Part shown: in pieces, positions 16,985-25,882 of the stretch | Layout: each line of letters starts with the position of its first letter | How positions within the stretch are numbered: position 1 is the first letter of the stretch | Assembly (NCBI GenBank): GCA_947624015.1 | Contig: CANQIA010000001.1 | Coordinates: 62,001 to 126,000, forward strand | DNA length: 64,000 nt | Direction of reading: 5' to 3' | Origin: an uncultured Clostridia bacterium | Lineage (GTDB): Bacteria; Bacillota; Clostridia; Lachnospirales; CAG-274 | Made by a program: the position numbers and the translations under genes | The notes under the pieces: model-generated | Seen by the model: the letters and a program-made list of their open reading frames with translations, nothing else | What the model was told of the DNA's origin: nothing | Databases searched by the model: none

Positions 16985-17066
16985 AAAACAGGCAACCGGC
17001 TGGCCTACTCTTCCGAGGTTAGCCCCTTAGCTTTGCGTCCTTAACTTTCATCAAGTTTGCCAAAGT
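16985..17066 (-). ncRNA. c-di-GMP-I (GEMM) riboswitch aptamer
   Basis: The minus strand contains the signature GGACGCAAAGC followed by a short stem and GGGCTAA, and ends with AGCCGGTTGCC, the conserved GEMM-I tetraloop/receptor arrangement. GGCAA near 17063 can pair with TTGCC near 16991 to close P1. A T6 run lies about 85 nt downstream (near 16905), so a terminator-type platform is possible. It sits between a strong promoter and the transglutaminase-like gene. Confidence 0.9.
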
Positions 17067-17117
17067 ATATTAATGATAAACGTATAATTCTAAAGCTATA
17101 TCTCCTATTGTGTTAAT

Positions 17118-17146
17118 AGTATAACTCATTGACAATAAAATGTCAA
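17118..17146 (-). promoter_or_regulatory. Predicted sigma-A promoter of the c-di-GMP riboswitch leader
   Basis: On the minus strand TTGACA (17146-17141) and TATACT (17123-17118) with a 17 bp spacer. The predicted start near 17111 gives a 237 nt leader. Confidence 0.75.
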
Positions 17147-17206
17147 GGGAAATAAAGCTAAAAATTTATACAATATTGCTTACAGGGTTTTGGTAGTTTT
17201 TGGGCA

Positions 17207-17989
17207 TTATTCCACTTTTTTAAGGAGTTCGGAGACTGTTACAAATTCTATCCCCTTATTTTCAAGCTCTTCATAGGTATTCATTATTGCTTTTGCCGTA
17301 ACGACGCCGCCTTCTGCGCCTACATGACCTATTGCTACGGCATAGCCCTTTTTTAAGGCGATATCTCCCGTCTTCCTCATATTTTCCGTTATTTTTGAAA
17401 TATCCTGCGTGCTGTCCAAAAATACGTCTCTTTTTACCGTAGGCACCGCAAGCTCCTTTGCGATATCTTGGGCTGCGGAATTTGCCGTTGTTACGCTGTC
17501 TACAAAGAACATATCTCTTTCCTTTGCGGCAGTAAGTATTGCCCTCATTTTTTCTTTATCCTCTGTTATCGCAGAACCCATATGATTGTTAAAGCCCTTT
17601 ATTTTGTCAAGAGAATCGGCATTTTTTGTAAATACGTTCACTGCTTCGTCGGTACTCATTTGCGAGAGTATGGGTACGGGTCCCAGCCAACTCCTTTTTC
17701 CCGTATGGGCTTCCATAGGCTGATGAAGTATGGCTTCTCGTCCCGTTTTTATAAGTCTGTCCTGCTCCTGAACTGAGTTTGGCATAAAGGGCATTACCGC
17801 TCCCGTAAATTTTATGGGAAGCTCCAGCATTTCCTCGGTACCCTTTGAATCGTTGCCGAAATCGTCTATTATTATGGCTATGTATTTTTTGTTTTCCGCC
17901 GCCCTTACCATTGCCAGACGGAACAAAAGCGCCGCCAGGATAAATGCAAGTATTATTTCGATTATTATGTAGTATATTTTTTTGTTCAT
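17207..17989 (-). CDS. Divergent polysaccharide deacetylase family protein (YibQ-like)
   Basis: A 260 aa protein with an N-terminal membrane anchor or signal (about residues 6-26), then the YibQ/DUF610 family core: IAIIIDDFGND, AVMPFMPNS, LHQPMEAH, and GFNNHMGSA, and a C-terminal AIGHVGAEGG. The family belongs to the carbohydrate esterase-4-like barrel fold, but its activity is not established. The start at 17989 is chosen for GGGAG 6 nt upstream; 14 further codons upstream are open. Confidence 0.85.
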   Translation of the reverse strand: MNKKIYYIIIEIILAFILAALLFRLAMVRAAENKKYIAIIIDDFGNDSKGTEEMLELPIKFTGAVMPFMPNSVQEQDRLIKTGREAILHQPMEAHTGKRSWLGPVPILSQMSTDEAVNVFTKNADSLDKIKGFNNHMGSAITEDKEKMRAILTAAKERDMFFVDSVTTANSAAQDIAKELAVPTVKRDVFLDSTQDISKITENMRKTGDIALKKGYAVAIGHVGAEGGVVTAKAIMNTYEELENKGIEFVTVSELLKKVE

Positions 17990-18108
17990 GACATTCTCCC
18001 TTTGTCTTTTTTTATTAATAATATTCGGCAAGGGAGCTTTTATGTTAAGTTTGGGATCATATTTTTGTGTTATAAATGATTCTTTCGCAAAAAAATAAAA
18101 CCCTAATT

Positions 18109-18160
18109 AAACTGAAAGAAATGCAGGCATTCTTGCAAGCGTGTCGATTTTATCGACACA
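18109..18160 (+). repeat. Truncated right end of a hairpin element
   Basis: Only the last two hairpins of the element family are present: GAAAGAAATG... and GTGTCGAT-TTT-ATCGACAC. It directly abuts the left copy of the duplicated rlmH terminator. Confidence 0.75.
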
Positions 18161-18163
18161 CAA

Positions 18164-18187
18164 AAATAAAGCCCATAGGCTTTATTT
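18164..18187. repeat. Left copy of the duplicated rlmH terminator
   Basis: 24 bp, identical to 18465-18488. It is itself a hairpin, AATAAAGCC-CATA-GGCTTTATT, and lies at the left boundary of the 18.2 kb element. Confidence 0.85.
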
Positions 18188-18464
18188 CAGACTGTCGAAA
18201 AACAATATTTCAATAGAGAATATACTCTTAAGTAAAGAACAGTTTGCAAAAAAGCGCTGGTCGCATTACATCGTAATGCTGCTCGCCATGCATCCGGGTC
18301 GCAGACTTTAATCCGCAAGGCGAGCTTTGCCCGCCTGAGGAAAAAATTTGAGCTTAGAAAGCCATAAATTGGCTTTCGTAAAGCTCAATATTTTTATACC
18401 CGAATATCTGCAAGAAATGTCGTAAGGCATTTCTTGCAAGCGTGTCGATTTTATCGACACGCAT
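18188..18464 (+). mobile_element. Non-coding hairpin element (copy 2, complete, with an extra module)
   Basis: About 277 bp. The left end CAGACTGTCGAAAAA matches copy 3; the right end is the GCGTGTCGAT-TTT-ATCGACACGC hairpin. Relative to copies 1 and 3 it has a 42 bp module inserted at 18256-18297 (GCATTAC-ATC-GTAATGC), homologous to the tandem units at 4.75 kb but with compensating changes in the stem. The central hairpin is replaced by an unrelated one (TTGAGCTT...AAGCTCAA, 18350-18390). Flanked by 24 bp identical direct repeats. Confidence 0.82.
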
Positions 18465-18488
18465 AAATAAAGCCCATAGGCTTTATTT
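18465..18488 (-). terminator. rlmH terminator, right copy of the 24 bp direct repeat
   Basis: On the minus strand the hairpin AATAAAGCC-TATG-GGCTTTATT overlaps the rlmH stop codon and acts as its likely terminator. An identical copy lies at 18164-18187 on the far side of the repeat element. Confidence 0.8.
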
Positions 18489-18956
18489 ATGATAGGGTTC
18501 GTTTTTAATTATGCGAAAGGCACGATATATCTGTTCAAGAAGTATCATGCGCATAAGCTGATGAGGAAATGTCATTTTTGAAAAGCTCAATTTAATATGG
18601 GCTGCTTCCAGTACCTGCTCGCTTAAGCCAAGGGATCCGCCTATTATAAATGTAATATGGCTTATACCGTCAAGAGTCAGGTCGGATATAAGCTGAGCGA
18701 AGCCCTCGCTGTCGATCTGACGTCCCTCTATGGCAAGGGCTATTACATGACCCTTTGCCGCCTTTAAAAGCCTTTTGCCCTCAATATCTTTTATCTGCTC
18801 ACACTGAGCGGCGCTCAGAGTTACAGGGGCTTTTTCATCGGGTACTTCGCATATTTTAACATCGGCATAACGGGATAATCTTTTCAGATATTCGTTTATG
18901 CCGTCGGATAGATATTTTTCTTTTATTTTGCCTGCGCAGGCAACAGTGATCTTCAT
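18483..18956 (-). CDS. rlmH: 23S rRNA (pseudouridine1915-N3)-methyltransferase
   Basis: SPOUT-class methyltransferase modifying pseudouridine 1915 in helix 69 of 23S rRNA. The 157 aa protein starts MKITVACAGKIKEKYL, with the SAM-binding trefoil knot segment HITFIIGGSLGLSEQV and the C-terminal FPHQLMRMILLEQIYRAFRIIKNEPYHK-type tail, diagnostic of RlmH. The ATG at 18956 overlaps the walJ stop (ATGA). Adjacent to walJ as in the B. subtilis yyc region. Confidence 0.96.
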   Translation of the reverse strand: MKITVACAGKIKEKYLSDGINEYLKRLSRYADVKICEVPDEKAPVTLSAAQCEQIKDIEGKRLLKAAKGHVIALAIEGRQIDSEGFAQLISDLTLDGISHITFIIGGSLGLSEQVLEAAHIKLSFSKMTFPHQLMRMILLEQIYRAFRIIKNEPYHK

Positions 18957-19750
18957 ATAAGCTCTATACACCTTTTTACGCCGTAGGGCGCCGCTACCCA
19001 CATTTGGAAATCTCCGCCGATCCGGGCGCCGCTTTCCGTTACTATATTGCTTACTGTATCAAAAGCAAGACGGGGCGTATTGTTTTCCTTGCTGAGATGT
19101 CCCAGAAATACATATTTGAGCTTGCTGTCGGCTACTCTGCTCAGAAAGCTGCCGGCAACGCTGTTGCTCAGATGACCCTTGTCGCTGAGTATCCTTTGCT
19201 TAAGGCTGTAATTATAGGGACCGTTCTTAAGCATATCTATATCATGGTTGCTCTCAAGCAAAAGTGCCGAGGAACCCTTTATATTCTCTTTTACATTTTC
19301 GGTAATATGCCCAATATCCGTGGCGATGGTCACCTTGTGGCTGTCTGTCATAATGCAGTAGCCTACAGGCTCCGCTGCGTCGTGGGGAATCTCAAAGGGC
19401 AGTATGCACAGATCGTTGAAAATACAGTATTCGTCTGCATATACAGCCATTTTGTTCCGAGGTCTCAGTTCTCCTACCTTGGCAGGCATATTTTCCCATG
19501 TGCCTTCGGTGGCATACACGGGGATATCGTATCTTCTGGAAAGCACGCCTATACCGTCTACATGATCCGAATGCTCATGAGTTACGAATACGGCATCTAT
19601 ATCATGTCCCGTAAGCTCAAGCTCTCCAAGTCCTTCTTCTATCCTTTTGCCGCTAAGCCCTGCGTCTATGAGGATATTGGTATTTTCTGTTCCTATATAT
19701 ACACAATTGCCGCCTGAACTGCTGGCTATTGTTGCAAATTTAAGTTTCAT
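18953..19750 (-). CDS. walJ: MBL-fold hydrolase WalJ/YycJ
   Basis: A 265 aa metallo-beta-lactamase-fold protein of the YycJ family, probably a DNA/RNA-acting nuclease that helps coordinate division and replication. Visible are ASSSGGNCVYI at the N-terminus, the zinc motif THEHSDHVDG, TDIGHITENV and HLSKENNTP. It starts in a 1 nt overlap with the murA stop and overlaps rlmH by ATGA, so murA-walJ-rlmH form one unit. Confidence 0.93.
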   Translation of the reverse strand: MKLKFATIASSSGGNCVYIGTENTNILIDAGLSGKRIEEGLGELELTGHDIDAVFVTHEHSDHVDGIGVLSRRYDIPVYATEGTWENMPAKVGELRPRNKMAVYADEYCIFNDLCILPFEIPHDAAEPVGYCIMTDSHKVTIATDIGHITENVKENIKGSSALLLESNHDIDMLKNGPYNYSLKQRILSDKGHLSNSVAGSFLSRVADSKLKYVFLGHLSKENNTPRLAFDTVSNIVTESGARIGGDFQMWVAAPYGVKRCIELI

Positions 19751-21012
19751 CAGTTTTTGACCCTCTTGATGTCGGCGCCTAAGGCTTTGAGCTTGTATTC
19801 TATCTGCTCGTAGCCTCTGTCTATAAAACGGATATTGCCTATTTTGGTAGTTCCCGCTGCTGCAAGCCCCGCTATTACCATAGCGGCTCCCGCTCTCAGA
19901 TCCGTAGCTATTACTTCTGCGCCGTTTAGCTGAGGCACTCCGCGAATGGTAGCAATACGACCATCTACGTTTATATCGCAGCCGAATTTCTTAAGCTGAT
20001 CTATGTATTGAAAACGATTTTCCCAAACGGTTTCGGTAAGTATGCTTATGCCGTCTGCCTTTGCAAGACCTGCTGCCATCTGAGGCTGAAGATCCGTGGG
20101 GAAACCGGGATATGCCATAGTCTTTACTCTTATGGCTGAAAGCCTGCCGTCTGATATAACGTCTATATAGTCGTCGCCTTCTTCTATAGTACAGCCCATT
20201 TCCCTAAGCTTGGCGGAAAGAGAATCCATATGCTTGGGTATTATGTTCCTTACCGAAACGTGACCGCCGCATGCAGCGGTAGCTATCATATATGTACCTG
20301 CTTCTATCTGATCGGGTATTATCATATATTCGTTTCCGTGGAGCTTTTCGACACCTGTTATCCTTATAACATCGGTACCTGCTCCCTTTATTTTTGCGCC
20401 GAGCATATTGAGAAAGTTAGCGGTATCTACTATATGAGGCTCCTTGGCGGCGTTTTCTATGGTGGTAACGCCCTCTGCCATAGTGGCAGCCAGCATAATG
20501 TTGATAGTAGCTCCTACGGATACGGTATCAAGGAATATGTTTGTTCCCTTTAGCCTGTCCGCCTTAAGGCTTATAATACCTGCGTCATAGTCCTCTATTA
20601 TCTCTGCGCCCAAGGCTCTGAAGCCCTTAAGATGCAGGTCGATAGGTCTTGTGCCAAAATTACAGCCTCCGGGAAGAGCTACCTCTGCCCTTTTAAAGCG
20701 GGCAAGAAGCGCTCCCATAAGATAATAGGAAGCCCTTATTTTTCTGACCGAATCAAATGTCGCATTATAGCTTTTGATAGTTGAGGAATCTATAGTGAGA
20801 GTTCTGTCGTCTATAAGCTGGCAATGGGCGCCAAGCTTGGTAAGAGAATCTTCAAGACACTTGACGTCTTCTATTCTGGGGAGATTGTCGATAATGCATA
20901 TATCATTTGCCAGAATTGCAGCGGGAATAATAGCAACCACTGCATTTTTGGCGCCGCTTATGACTACCTCGCCGTTGAGGGGATTACTCCCTTTTATTAA
21001 CAAATGCTCCAT
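19750..21012 (-). CDS. murA: UDP-N-acetylglucosamine 1-carboxyvinyltransferase
   Basis: First committed step of peptidoglycan synthesis, transferring enolpyruvate from PEP to UDP-GlcNAc. The 420 aa protein has [16 protein letters not shown] at the N-terminus and the active-site loop [13 protein letters not shown] with the fosfomycin-target cysteine. GGAGAGG lies about 11 nt before the ATG at 21012; the longest frame starts 9 codons earlier without a Shine-Dalgarno. It leads the murA-walJ-rlmH unit. Confidence 0.96.
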   Translation of the reverse strand: MEHLLIKGSNPLNGEVVISGAKNAVVAIIPAAILANDICIIDNLPRIEDVKCLEDSLTKLGAHCQLIDDRTLTIDSSTIKSYNATFDSVRKIRASYYLMGALLARFKRAEVALPGGCNFGTRPIDLHLKGFRALGAEIIEDYDAGIISLKADRLKGTNIFLDTVSVGATINIMLAATMAEGVTTIENAAKEPHIVDTANFLNMLGAKIKGAGTDVIRITGVEKLHGNEYMIIPDQIEAGTYMIATAACGGHVSVRNIIPKHMDSLSAKLREMGCTIEEGDDYIDVISDGRLSAIRVKTMAYPGFPTDLQPQMAAGLAKADGISILTETVWENRFQYIDQLKKFGCDINVDGRIATIRGVPQLNGAEVIATDLRAGAAMVIAGLAAAGTTKIGNIRFIDRGYEQIEYKLKALGADIKRVKN

Positions 21013-21214
21013 AAAAGCACGCACCTCTCCGAAAAACACCCGATTTATATTTATTCTGCTGTATGTTTCATTATATTAAAGTAATTATATCATCAAATGA
21101 TATTTTTTTAAAGCTATTTTTTATTAAAATTCAACTTTTTTATGTTATATTTGACCATAGATATGATAACAGCAATGTATAGGTTTGTCAAGTTAAAAAA
21201 TGGGGATATCGCCT

Positions 21215-22075
21215 TTATCCTTTAACGGTTTGACAGGTATCCGTATTCTGTCTTGCCGGGCTTACCCCGTTAAGCTCTCTGTACATTTGCAGGGCTGTCT
21301 TGCCCAATGCGTTATTCATGGCATAAGGCGCTATTTGGCAAAGGGGCTTTAGCACAAATTCACGGTTTGCCATATCTATATGGGGTATGGTAAGATCCCT
21401 TGTATCCATTACAACATCCTCATAAAGCAGTATATCCAGATCCAGTGTACGGGGACCCCAGTGTATTTTTCTTTCTCGCTTTGCCATGGCTTCTATATGG
21501 CGGAGCTTATCCAAAAGCTGAAAGGGAGTATAAATAGTCTCTATTTTTGCAACGCTGTTTAAAAAGCTGTCCTGGTCGGCATAGCCGTAGGGTTCGGTCT
21601 CAATATAGTCCGCAGTTTTGATAAGCCTTATGTTTTCATCTGAGGAAAGCTCCTTTACAGCCATGTCCAGATAGGCTTTCTTATCGCCTATATTGGAGCC
21701 GAGACCTATATATGAGGTATTCCATTTAAGGCACGTTTCCACGGCTACCGTTTTAAAGGGCAGTCCAATGGGAGCGGAGGGCTTGTCCACTCTCAGCTTT
21801 ACCTTTTTTATATTGTATTTTTTAAGCAGCATACAGGCAAGACGATACCCAAGAGTTTCTATAAGCTTAAAAACATTGTTCTCCGTAAAATCCCTTATAA
21901 AGCGGGACACCTCCGCATAGTTTACCGCCTTATCTATATTGTCTGTATGGGCAGCCTCCTCAATATCACAGTAGAGTTCGCAGGAAATAATGAAATTCTG
22001 CCCCAGCCTGTTTTCCTCGGGCAGTACGCCGTGCTTTCCGAAACAGCTTAAGCCCTCTATTATGATCTTGTCCAT
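21215..22075 (-). CDS. folBK: Bifunctional dihydroneopterin aldolase / HPPK
   Basis: Two successive folate steps in one 286 aa protein. Residues 1-115 are FolB (GLSCFGKHGVLPEE, NYAEVSRFI, LRVDKPSAPI). Residues 118-286 are FolK (YIGLGSNIGDK, the loop KIHWGPRTLDLDILLYED, IPHIDMANREFVLKPL). FolB-FolK fusions are known in Firmicutes. It lies 1 nt after folP. Confidence 0.95.
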   Translation of the reverse strand: MDKIIIEGLSCFGKHGVLPEENRLGQNFIISCELYCDIEEAAHTDNIDKAVNYAEVSRFIRDFTENNVFKLIETLGYRLACMLLKKYNIKKVKLRVDKPSAPIGLPFKTVAVETCLKWNTSYIGLGSNIGDKKAYLDMAVKELSSDENIRLIKTADYIETEPYGYADQDSFLNSVAKIETIYTPFQLLDKLRHIEAMAKRERKIHWGPRTLDLDILLYEDVVMDTRDLTIPHIDMANREFVLKPLCQIAPYAMNNALGKTALQMYRELNGVSPARQNTDTCQTVKG

Positions 22076-22076
22076 G

Positions 22077-22880
22077 CTACCACCTTCCTATAATTTTTTC
22101 CGTCATAAGTACCGCTCTCTTGTTTTCCTTTACATTGTGTACCCTTAGAAACATTGCGCCCTTAAGCACTGCTATAACGCTTGTGGCAAGGGTACCTTCG
22201 AGCCTTTCCTCCACAGGCAGATCAAGTGTGATGCCTATTAGGGACTTTCTCGATGCGCCTAAGAGGATGGGACAGCCCAGTGTATGTAGCTTTTCAAGCT
22301 CGTTTATTACAATGATGTTTTGCTCGTAGGTCTTGCCGAAGCCTATGCCCGGGTCTATTATTATACGATCCTTGTCAAGTCCTGCTCTGACGGCATTTTT
22401 TATACCCTGTTCCATATCCTTTAATAATTCGGGCATAAAATTATGCTTTATAGGCGTGCTCCTGTTGTGCATAAGGCAAAAGGAAGCATTGTATTTTGCG
22501 GCGGTTTGAGCCATTGCCTCGTTATGCTCTGTTCCCCATATGTCGTTGAGCATATCTGCTCCCGCCTCTAAGGCTTCATGGGCTACCCTATGCTTGCAGG
22601 TATCTATTGAAAGAGGAATGTCAAATTCCCTTTTTATCTTTTCTATTACGGGTATGACCCTTTCCAGCTCCTCTTCTATGCTTATGGGAGTATAGCCGGG
22701 GCGTGTGGATTCGCCGCCTATGTCTATGATATCTGCGCCTTCCTTTATCATTTTTTCCGTATGCCTGAGAGCGGCGTCTGGGGTATTGTGTTTTCCGCCG
22801 TCTGAAAAGCTGTCGGGTGTAATATTGAGTATGCCCATTATATATGTTCTGTTGTTGAGATCTCTGTTTCCTATTTTCAT
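22077..22880 (-). CDS. folP: Dihydropteroate synthase
   Basis: Condenses pABA with 6-hydroxymethyl-dihydropterin pyrophosphate; sulfonamide target. The 267 aa protein has GILNITPDSFSDGG, DIGGESTRPG, SIDTCK, IIDPGIGFGKT and ILLGASRKS, all in canonical order. It starts 4 nt after the folC-HD gene and is followed directly by folBK. Confidence 0.97.
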   Translation of the reverse strand: MKIGNRDLNNRTYIMGILNITPDSFSDGGKHNTPDAALRHTEKMIKEGADIIDIGGESTRPGYTPISIEEELERVIPVIEKIKREFDIPLSIDTCKHRVAHEALEAGADMLNDIWGTEHNEAMAQTAAKYNASFCLMHNRSTPIKHNFMPELLKDMEQGIKNAVRAGLDKDRIIIDPGIGFGKTYEQNIIVINELEKLHTLGCPILLGASRKSLIGITLDLPVEERLEGTLATSVIAVLKGAMFLRVHNVKENKRAVLMTEKIIGRW

Positions 22881-22884
22881 TACA

Positions 22885-24564
22885 TTACCTCAATATATAT
22901 TTGTTTTTGTTTTCTTCCTTCCAGCGGCATTCCTTCCGCGCGCCGCAGTATTGACAAAGTCGGGAGGTCTTGTCCGCAATGCTGAGTATATCTCCAAGAT
23001 CCGTGGCGCCGCTGCTTTTTTCCCTGTGCCTTAATATGGCGGAGGCTACCAGATCTATGGTATCCTTGTCATAGCCGCATTGTGCCATTATTTCCCTTGC
23101 CGCATTAGCGCTGCTCACATTGTGCTTCTCTCCCTCATCGGCTCTGCCTATGTCGTGGAGAAGAGCGGCTGTGTATATTATATCCCTGTCTATTTTCAAT
23201 CCCTTTTCAAGGGCGATTATGTAGGCTATTCTGGCTACGTCAAGACTGTGTTCTATGCCGTGCCGACAGAACCTTCTGTCTGTTTCCGAAGCATTGATCT
23301 TCATCATTGCCTTTTTGAATTTACCGTTGTTCAAAAGGGCGCCGTACATACTATCCCCTCTGTAATATTCGTATACATCGTTCATTATTGTAAATGTGCC
23401 GAATATCACTATCATTTCGTAACGGGCTGCTTTGTCAAGAGCCGAAGCAATATCCTCTGCCGCCTCGCAATCGGCATAGGGGGCATAGGCGCTGCAAAGC
23501 TCCTGAGAGCTTAAGGCTCTTGGGCTTTTTGGAGTAACGGTATATACCTTGTCAGCCAAGGGACCCATAATCTCAGCCATTTTGCGGTAATCCTTATCAG
23601 CCAATACTCCCGTTACGAGAGCAAGACTTCTGTTACCTCTGTACAGCCCTATATTTTCGGCAAGAGAAAGGGCGCCGTGGGGATTATGGGCTGCGTCGGC
23701 AAACACAAGGGGTTCTTCCGAAAGCTTTTCAAAGCGGTAATGCCATATTGTGTCTTCAAAGGCATTTTCAATGCGTATGTTATAGCCCATTGTTCCGAGC
23801 CGTTCAAGAGCCTCTATGGCAAGGGCGGCGTTTTCCGCTTGATTTTTGCCTAAAAGAGGTATATTGATATTCTTGTTGTTCTTGTAGTCAAATACAGTCC
23901 TGTCCGGGAAATATATTACATTTTCGGGGGCATTTGCATATGTTATATCTCCTCTTTTTTCAAGTATCCTTTTAACGCTGTCTGTCTGAGGAGAAGATAC
24001 GGCTGCTCCCGTTATTATGCCTGCCTTTTCTTGGGCTATCTCTTCCACGGTATTGCCCAGAAATTTGCTGTGGTCAATGGCTATGGGCGTTATCACTGCC
24101 AAAATTTTTTTGACTGTGTTTGTAGCGTCGAGACCTCCGCCCATTCCTGCTTCTATAACGGTAATATCGCATTTTTTCTTGTCCAGCCAATAAAAAGCGG
24201 CAGCAGTCTCTATTTCAAAGGAGGTAGGTTCTGTTCCCGATATTTTTGCGGCATTTTTGACTGCCGTAACAGCCTCGGCAAATTCCTCGGGGCTTATGGC
24301 TGCGCCGTTTACCGTAAGGGTCTCCCTTGGATCCGACACGGCAGGAGAAAAATATCTGCCTACCTTGTAGCCGTTATATATAAGACCTCTCTCTATAAAC
24401 GCTCCCGTAGAGCCTTTACCGTTGGTGCCGGCAATATGTATTGCGTTGAGCCTGTTCTGAGGATCGCCCAGAACAGCCAGAAGCCTTTTTGTTGTTTCCG
24501 CTCCCGGCTTTATGCCAAGCTTTTTTGTATCATTTATATATTCAAGAGCTTTTGTATGATCCAT
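22885..24564 (-). CDS. folC: Folylpolyglutamate/dihydrofolate synthase fused to an HD-domain hydrolase
   Basis: A 559 aa fusion. Residues 1 to about 405 are FolC with the ATP loop HIAGTNGKGST (46-53), FSPAV and DAAHNPHGA; FolC adds glutamate to dihydropteroate and folates. Residues 410-559 are an HD-family metal-dependent phosphohydrolase: FCRHGIEHSLDVARIAYI (His near 435-439), ALLHDIGR (470-471), a late ILRHREK and a C-terminal CxxC-x5-C cluster at 537-546. From memory, stand-alone HD proteins of this type sit in clostridial folate operons. The fusion puts it with folate synthesis, possibly dephosphorylating dihydroneopterin triphosphate; this is inference. Confidence 0.88.
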   Translation of the reverse strand: MDHTKALEYINDTKKLGIKPGAETTKRLLAVLGDPQNRLNAIHIAGTNGKGSTGAFIERGLIYNGYKVGRYFSPAVSDPRETLTVNGAAISPEEFAEAVTAVKNAAKISGTEPTSFEIETAAAFYWLDKKKCDITVIEAGMGGGLDATNTVKKILAVITPIAIDHSKFLGNTVEEIAQEKAGIITGAAVSSPQTDSVKRILEKRGDITYANAPENVIYFPDRTVFDYKNNKNINIPLLGKNQAENAALAIEALERLGTMGYNIRIENAFEDTIWHYRFEKLSEEPLVFADAAHNPHGALSLAENIGLYRGNRSLALVTGVLADKDYRKMAEIMGPLADKVYTVTPKSPRALSSQELCSAYAPYADCEAAEDIASALDKAARYEMIVIFGTFTIMNDVYEYYRGDSMYGALLNNGKFKKAMMKINASETDRRFCRHGIEHSLDVARIAYIIALEKGLKIDRDIIYTAALLHDIGRADEGEKHNVSSANAAREIMAQCGYDKDTIDLVASAILRHREKSSGATDLGDILSIADKTSRLCQYCGARKECRWKEENKNKYILR

Positions 24565-24663
24565 ATTATCACTTCCCAGATAAGTATATCTTATTTTTTC
24601 CCGTTATACAATATAAAATTGTCTTTTGGCGAAATATGTGATAGTATAAAAAGGGGTGATTAT

Positions 24664-25182
24664 ATGAAAACATTGATAGTAAACGGCTCTCCCAGAAAAA
24701 ACGGGAATACCGCTTATTTAACGGATATATTGAAGGATGACGATACCCATGTGGTAAACGTGTTCGATATGAGCTTTAAGACGTGTGTAAACTGCGGCAG
24801 ATGTATAAAGGGTAGCTGCGTTTTTAATGACGACGCCTCAAGGCTTATAGAGCATATAGATGATCACGACAGCATTATAATTGCAACGCCCTTGTATTAT
24901 AATCAGCCTGCGGGACCGCTTATGTCCCTTATGTCCAGAAATCAGATAATATACAATAAAGGCATGAAGCTAAAGCCCAAGAAGGGCGGTATTATAGTGA
25001 CGGGAGGCGGAGAGACTGTGATAAATTCCGCCGATGCCGAAAGGACGATAAGGATAATGCTTAAAAGCTGGAATACGGAAGTGGTCGCTTATGTAAGGAG
25101 CCTTGAAACGGGAAGAATACCTGCGTGGGAGGATGAAAAAGCAATAAAAGAGGCTGCGGAAATGAAGAAAAAGCTGAGTTAA
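24664..25182 (+). CDS. Flavodoxin-family NAD(P)H-dependent FMN reductase-like protein
   Basis: A 172 aa flavoprotein-type fold: LIVNGSPRKNGNTAYL (FMN phosphate loop), CVNCGRCIKGSC (Cys cluster seen in iron-sulfur-flavoprotein-like members) and ATPLYYNQPAGPL. The longest open frame begins far upstream at 24031, antisense to folC; the true start is the ATG at 24664 with AGGGGTG in front. Monocistronic, divergent from the folate genes. Substrate unknown. Confidence 0.87.
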   Translation: MKTLIVNGSPRKNGNTAYLTDILKDDDTHVVNVFDMSFKTCVNCGRCIKGSCVFNDDASRLIEHIDDHDSIIIATPLYYNQPAGPLMSLMSRNQIIYNKGMKLKPKKGGIIVTGGGETVINSADAERTIRIMLKSWNTEVVAYVRSLETGRIPAWEDEKAIKEAAEMKKKLS

Positions 25183-25201
25183 GCAAAAAGGCGCCCGCCT
25201 T

Positions 25202-25882
25202 TTACACTACCACCCTTACACTATCCCTCAGCGTCATTTCGTTTTCGGTAACAAAGCAGTCATATGCCATGATCCTTACGCCCTGTTCATAGGCTTTTTT
25301 TAGAGCAAGGGCAAATTCTCTGTGGTTCTCGCTGTTTGGGGTAAAGTGATCCACATCCTTCATCTGTACCACAAAGAGTATGCAGGCATTATAGCCATGC
25401 TCTAAAGCGTTCATAAGCTCGTTGACGTGCTTAACGGCTCTTTCGCTGGGCGCATCGGGAAAGCTTACCACATTGTTATTTTCAAGAGTAACGCCCTTTA
25501 CCTCAACAAAGGTCTTTACATCTCCCTGCTCAACATAAAAGTCAAAACGTGAATTTTTGTACTTGAACTCTCTTTTTACAAAAGTGGCGTTTTTAAATAT
25601 TATGCCCTTGTCTATTGCCTCTTCCGCCGCCTTGTTAGGCGCCTGAGAATCCATATTAATGAGCCTGCCCTTTTTGTTTACTGCCACAAGGGAATATTTT
25701 GTTTTTCTTTTTTTATCGCTGCTCGGTTCAAGATATACCTCTGCGCCCTTTACAAGAAGCTCCTTGCACCTGCCCGTGTTCCTTACATGGCATATCTCTG
25801 TTTTGCCGTCTATTTCCACCTGAGCTATAAAGCGGTTTTCTCTAAAAATAAATTTCCCTTTTACAATGTTTTCGTATCTCAT
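25202..25882 (-). CDS. sfsA: SfsA family DNA/RNA nuclease-like protein
   Basis: A 226 aa member of the SfsA (sugar fermentation stimulation) family, which has an N-terminal OB-like part and a PD-(D/E)XK nuclease-like C-terminal part. Seen are CHVRNTGRCKELL, FDFYVE, FVEVKGVTL and FPDAPSERAVKHVNEL. The ATG overlaps the proA stop (ATGA). Biological role is poorly defined. Confidence 0.92.
   Translation of the reverse strand: MRYENIVKGKFIFRENRFIAQVEIDGKTEICHVRNTGRCKELLVKGAEVYLEPSSDKKRKTKYSLVAVNKKGRLINMDSQAPNKAAEEAIDKGIIFKNATFVKREFKYKNSRFDFYVEQGDVKTFVEVKGVTLENNNVVSFPDAPSERAVKHVNELMNALEHGYNACILFVVQMKDVDHFTPNSENHREFALALKKAYEQGVRIMAYDCFVTENEMTLRDSVRVVV

Noticed and set aside
24031..24663. Extended N-terminus of the flavodoxin-like protein
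   Set aside because: It runs antisense through folC, whereas the FMN-loop start with a Shine-Dalgarno lies at 24664.
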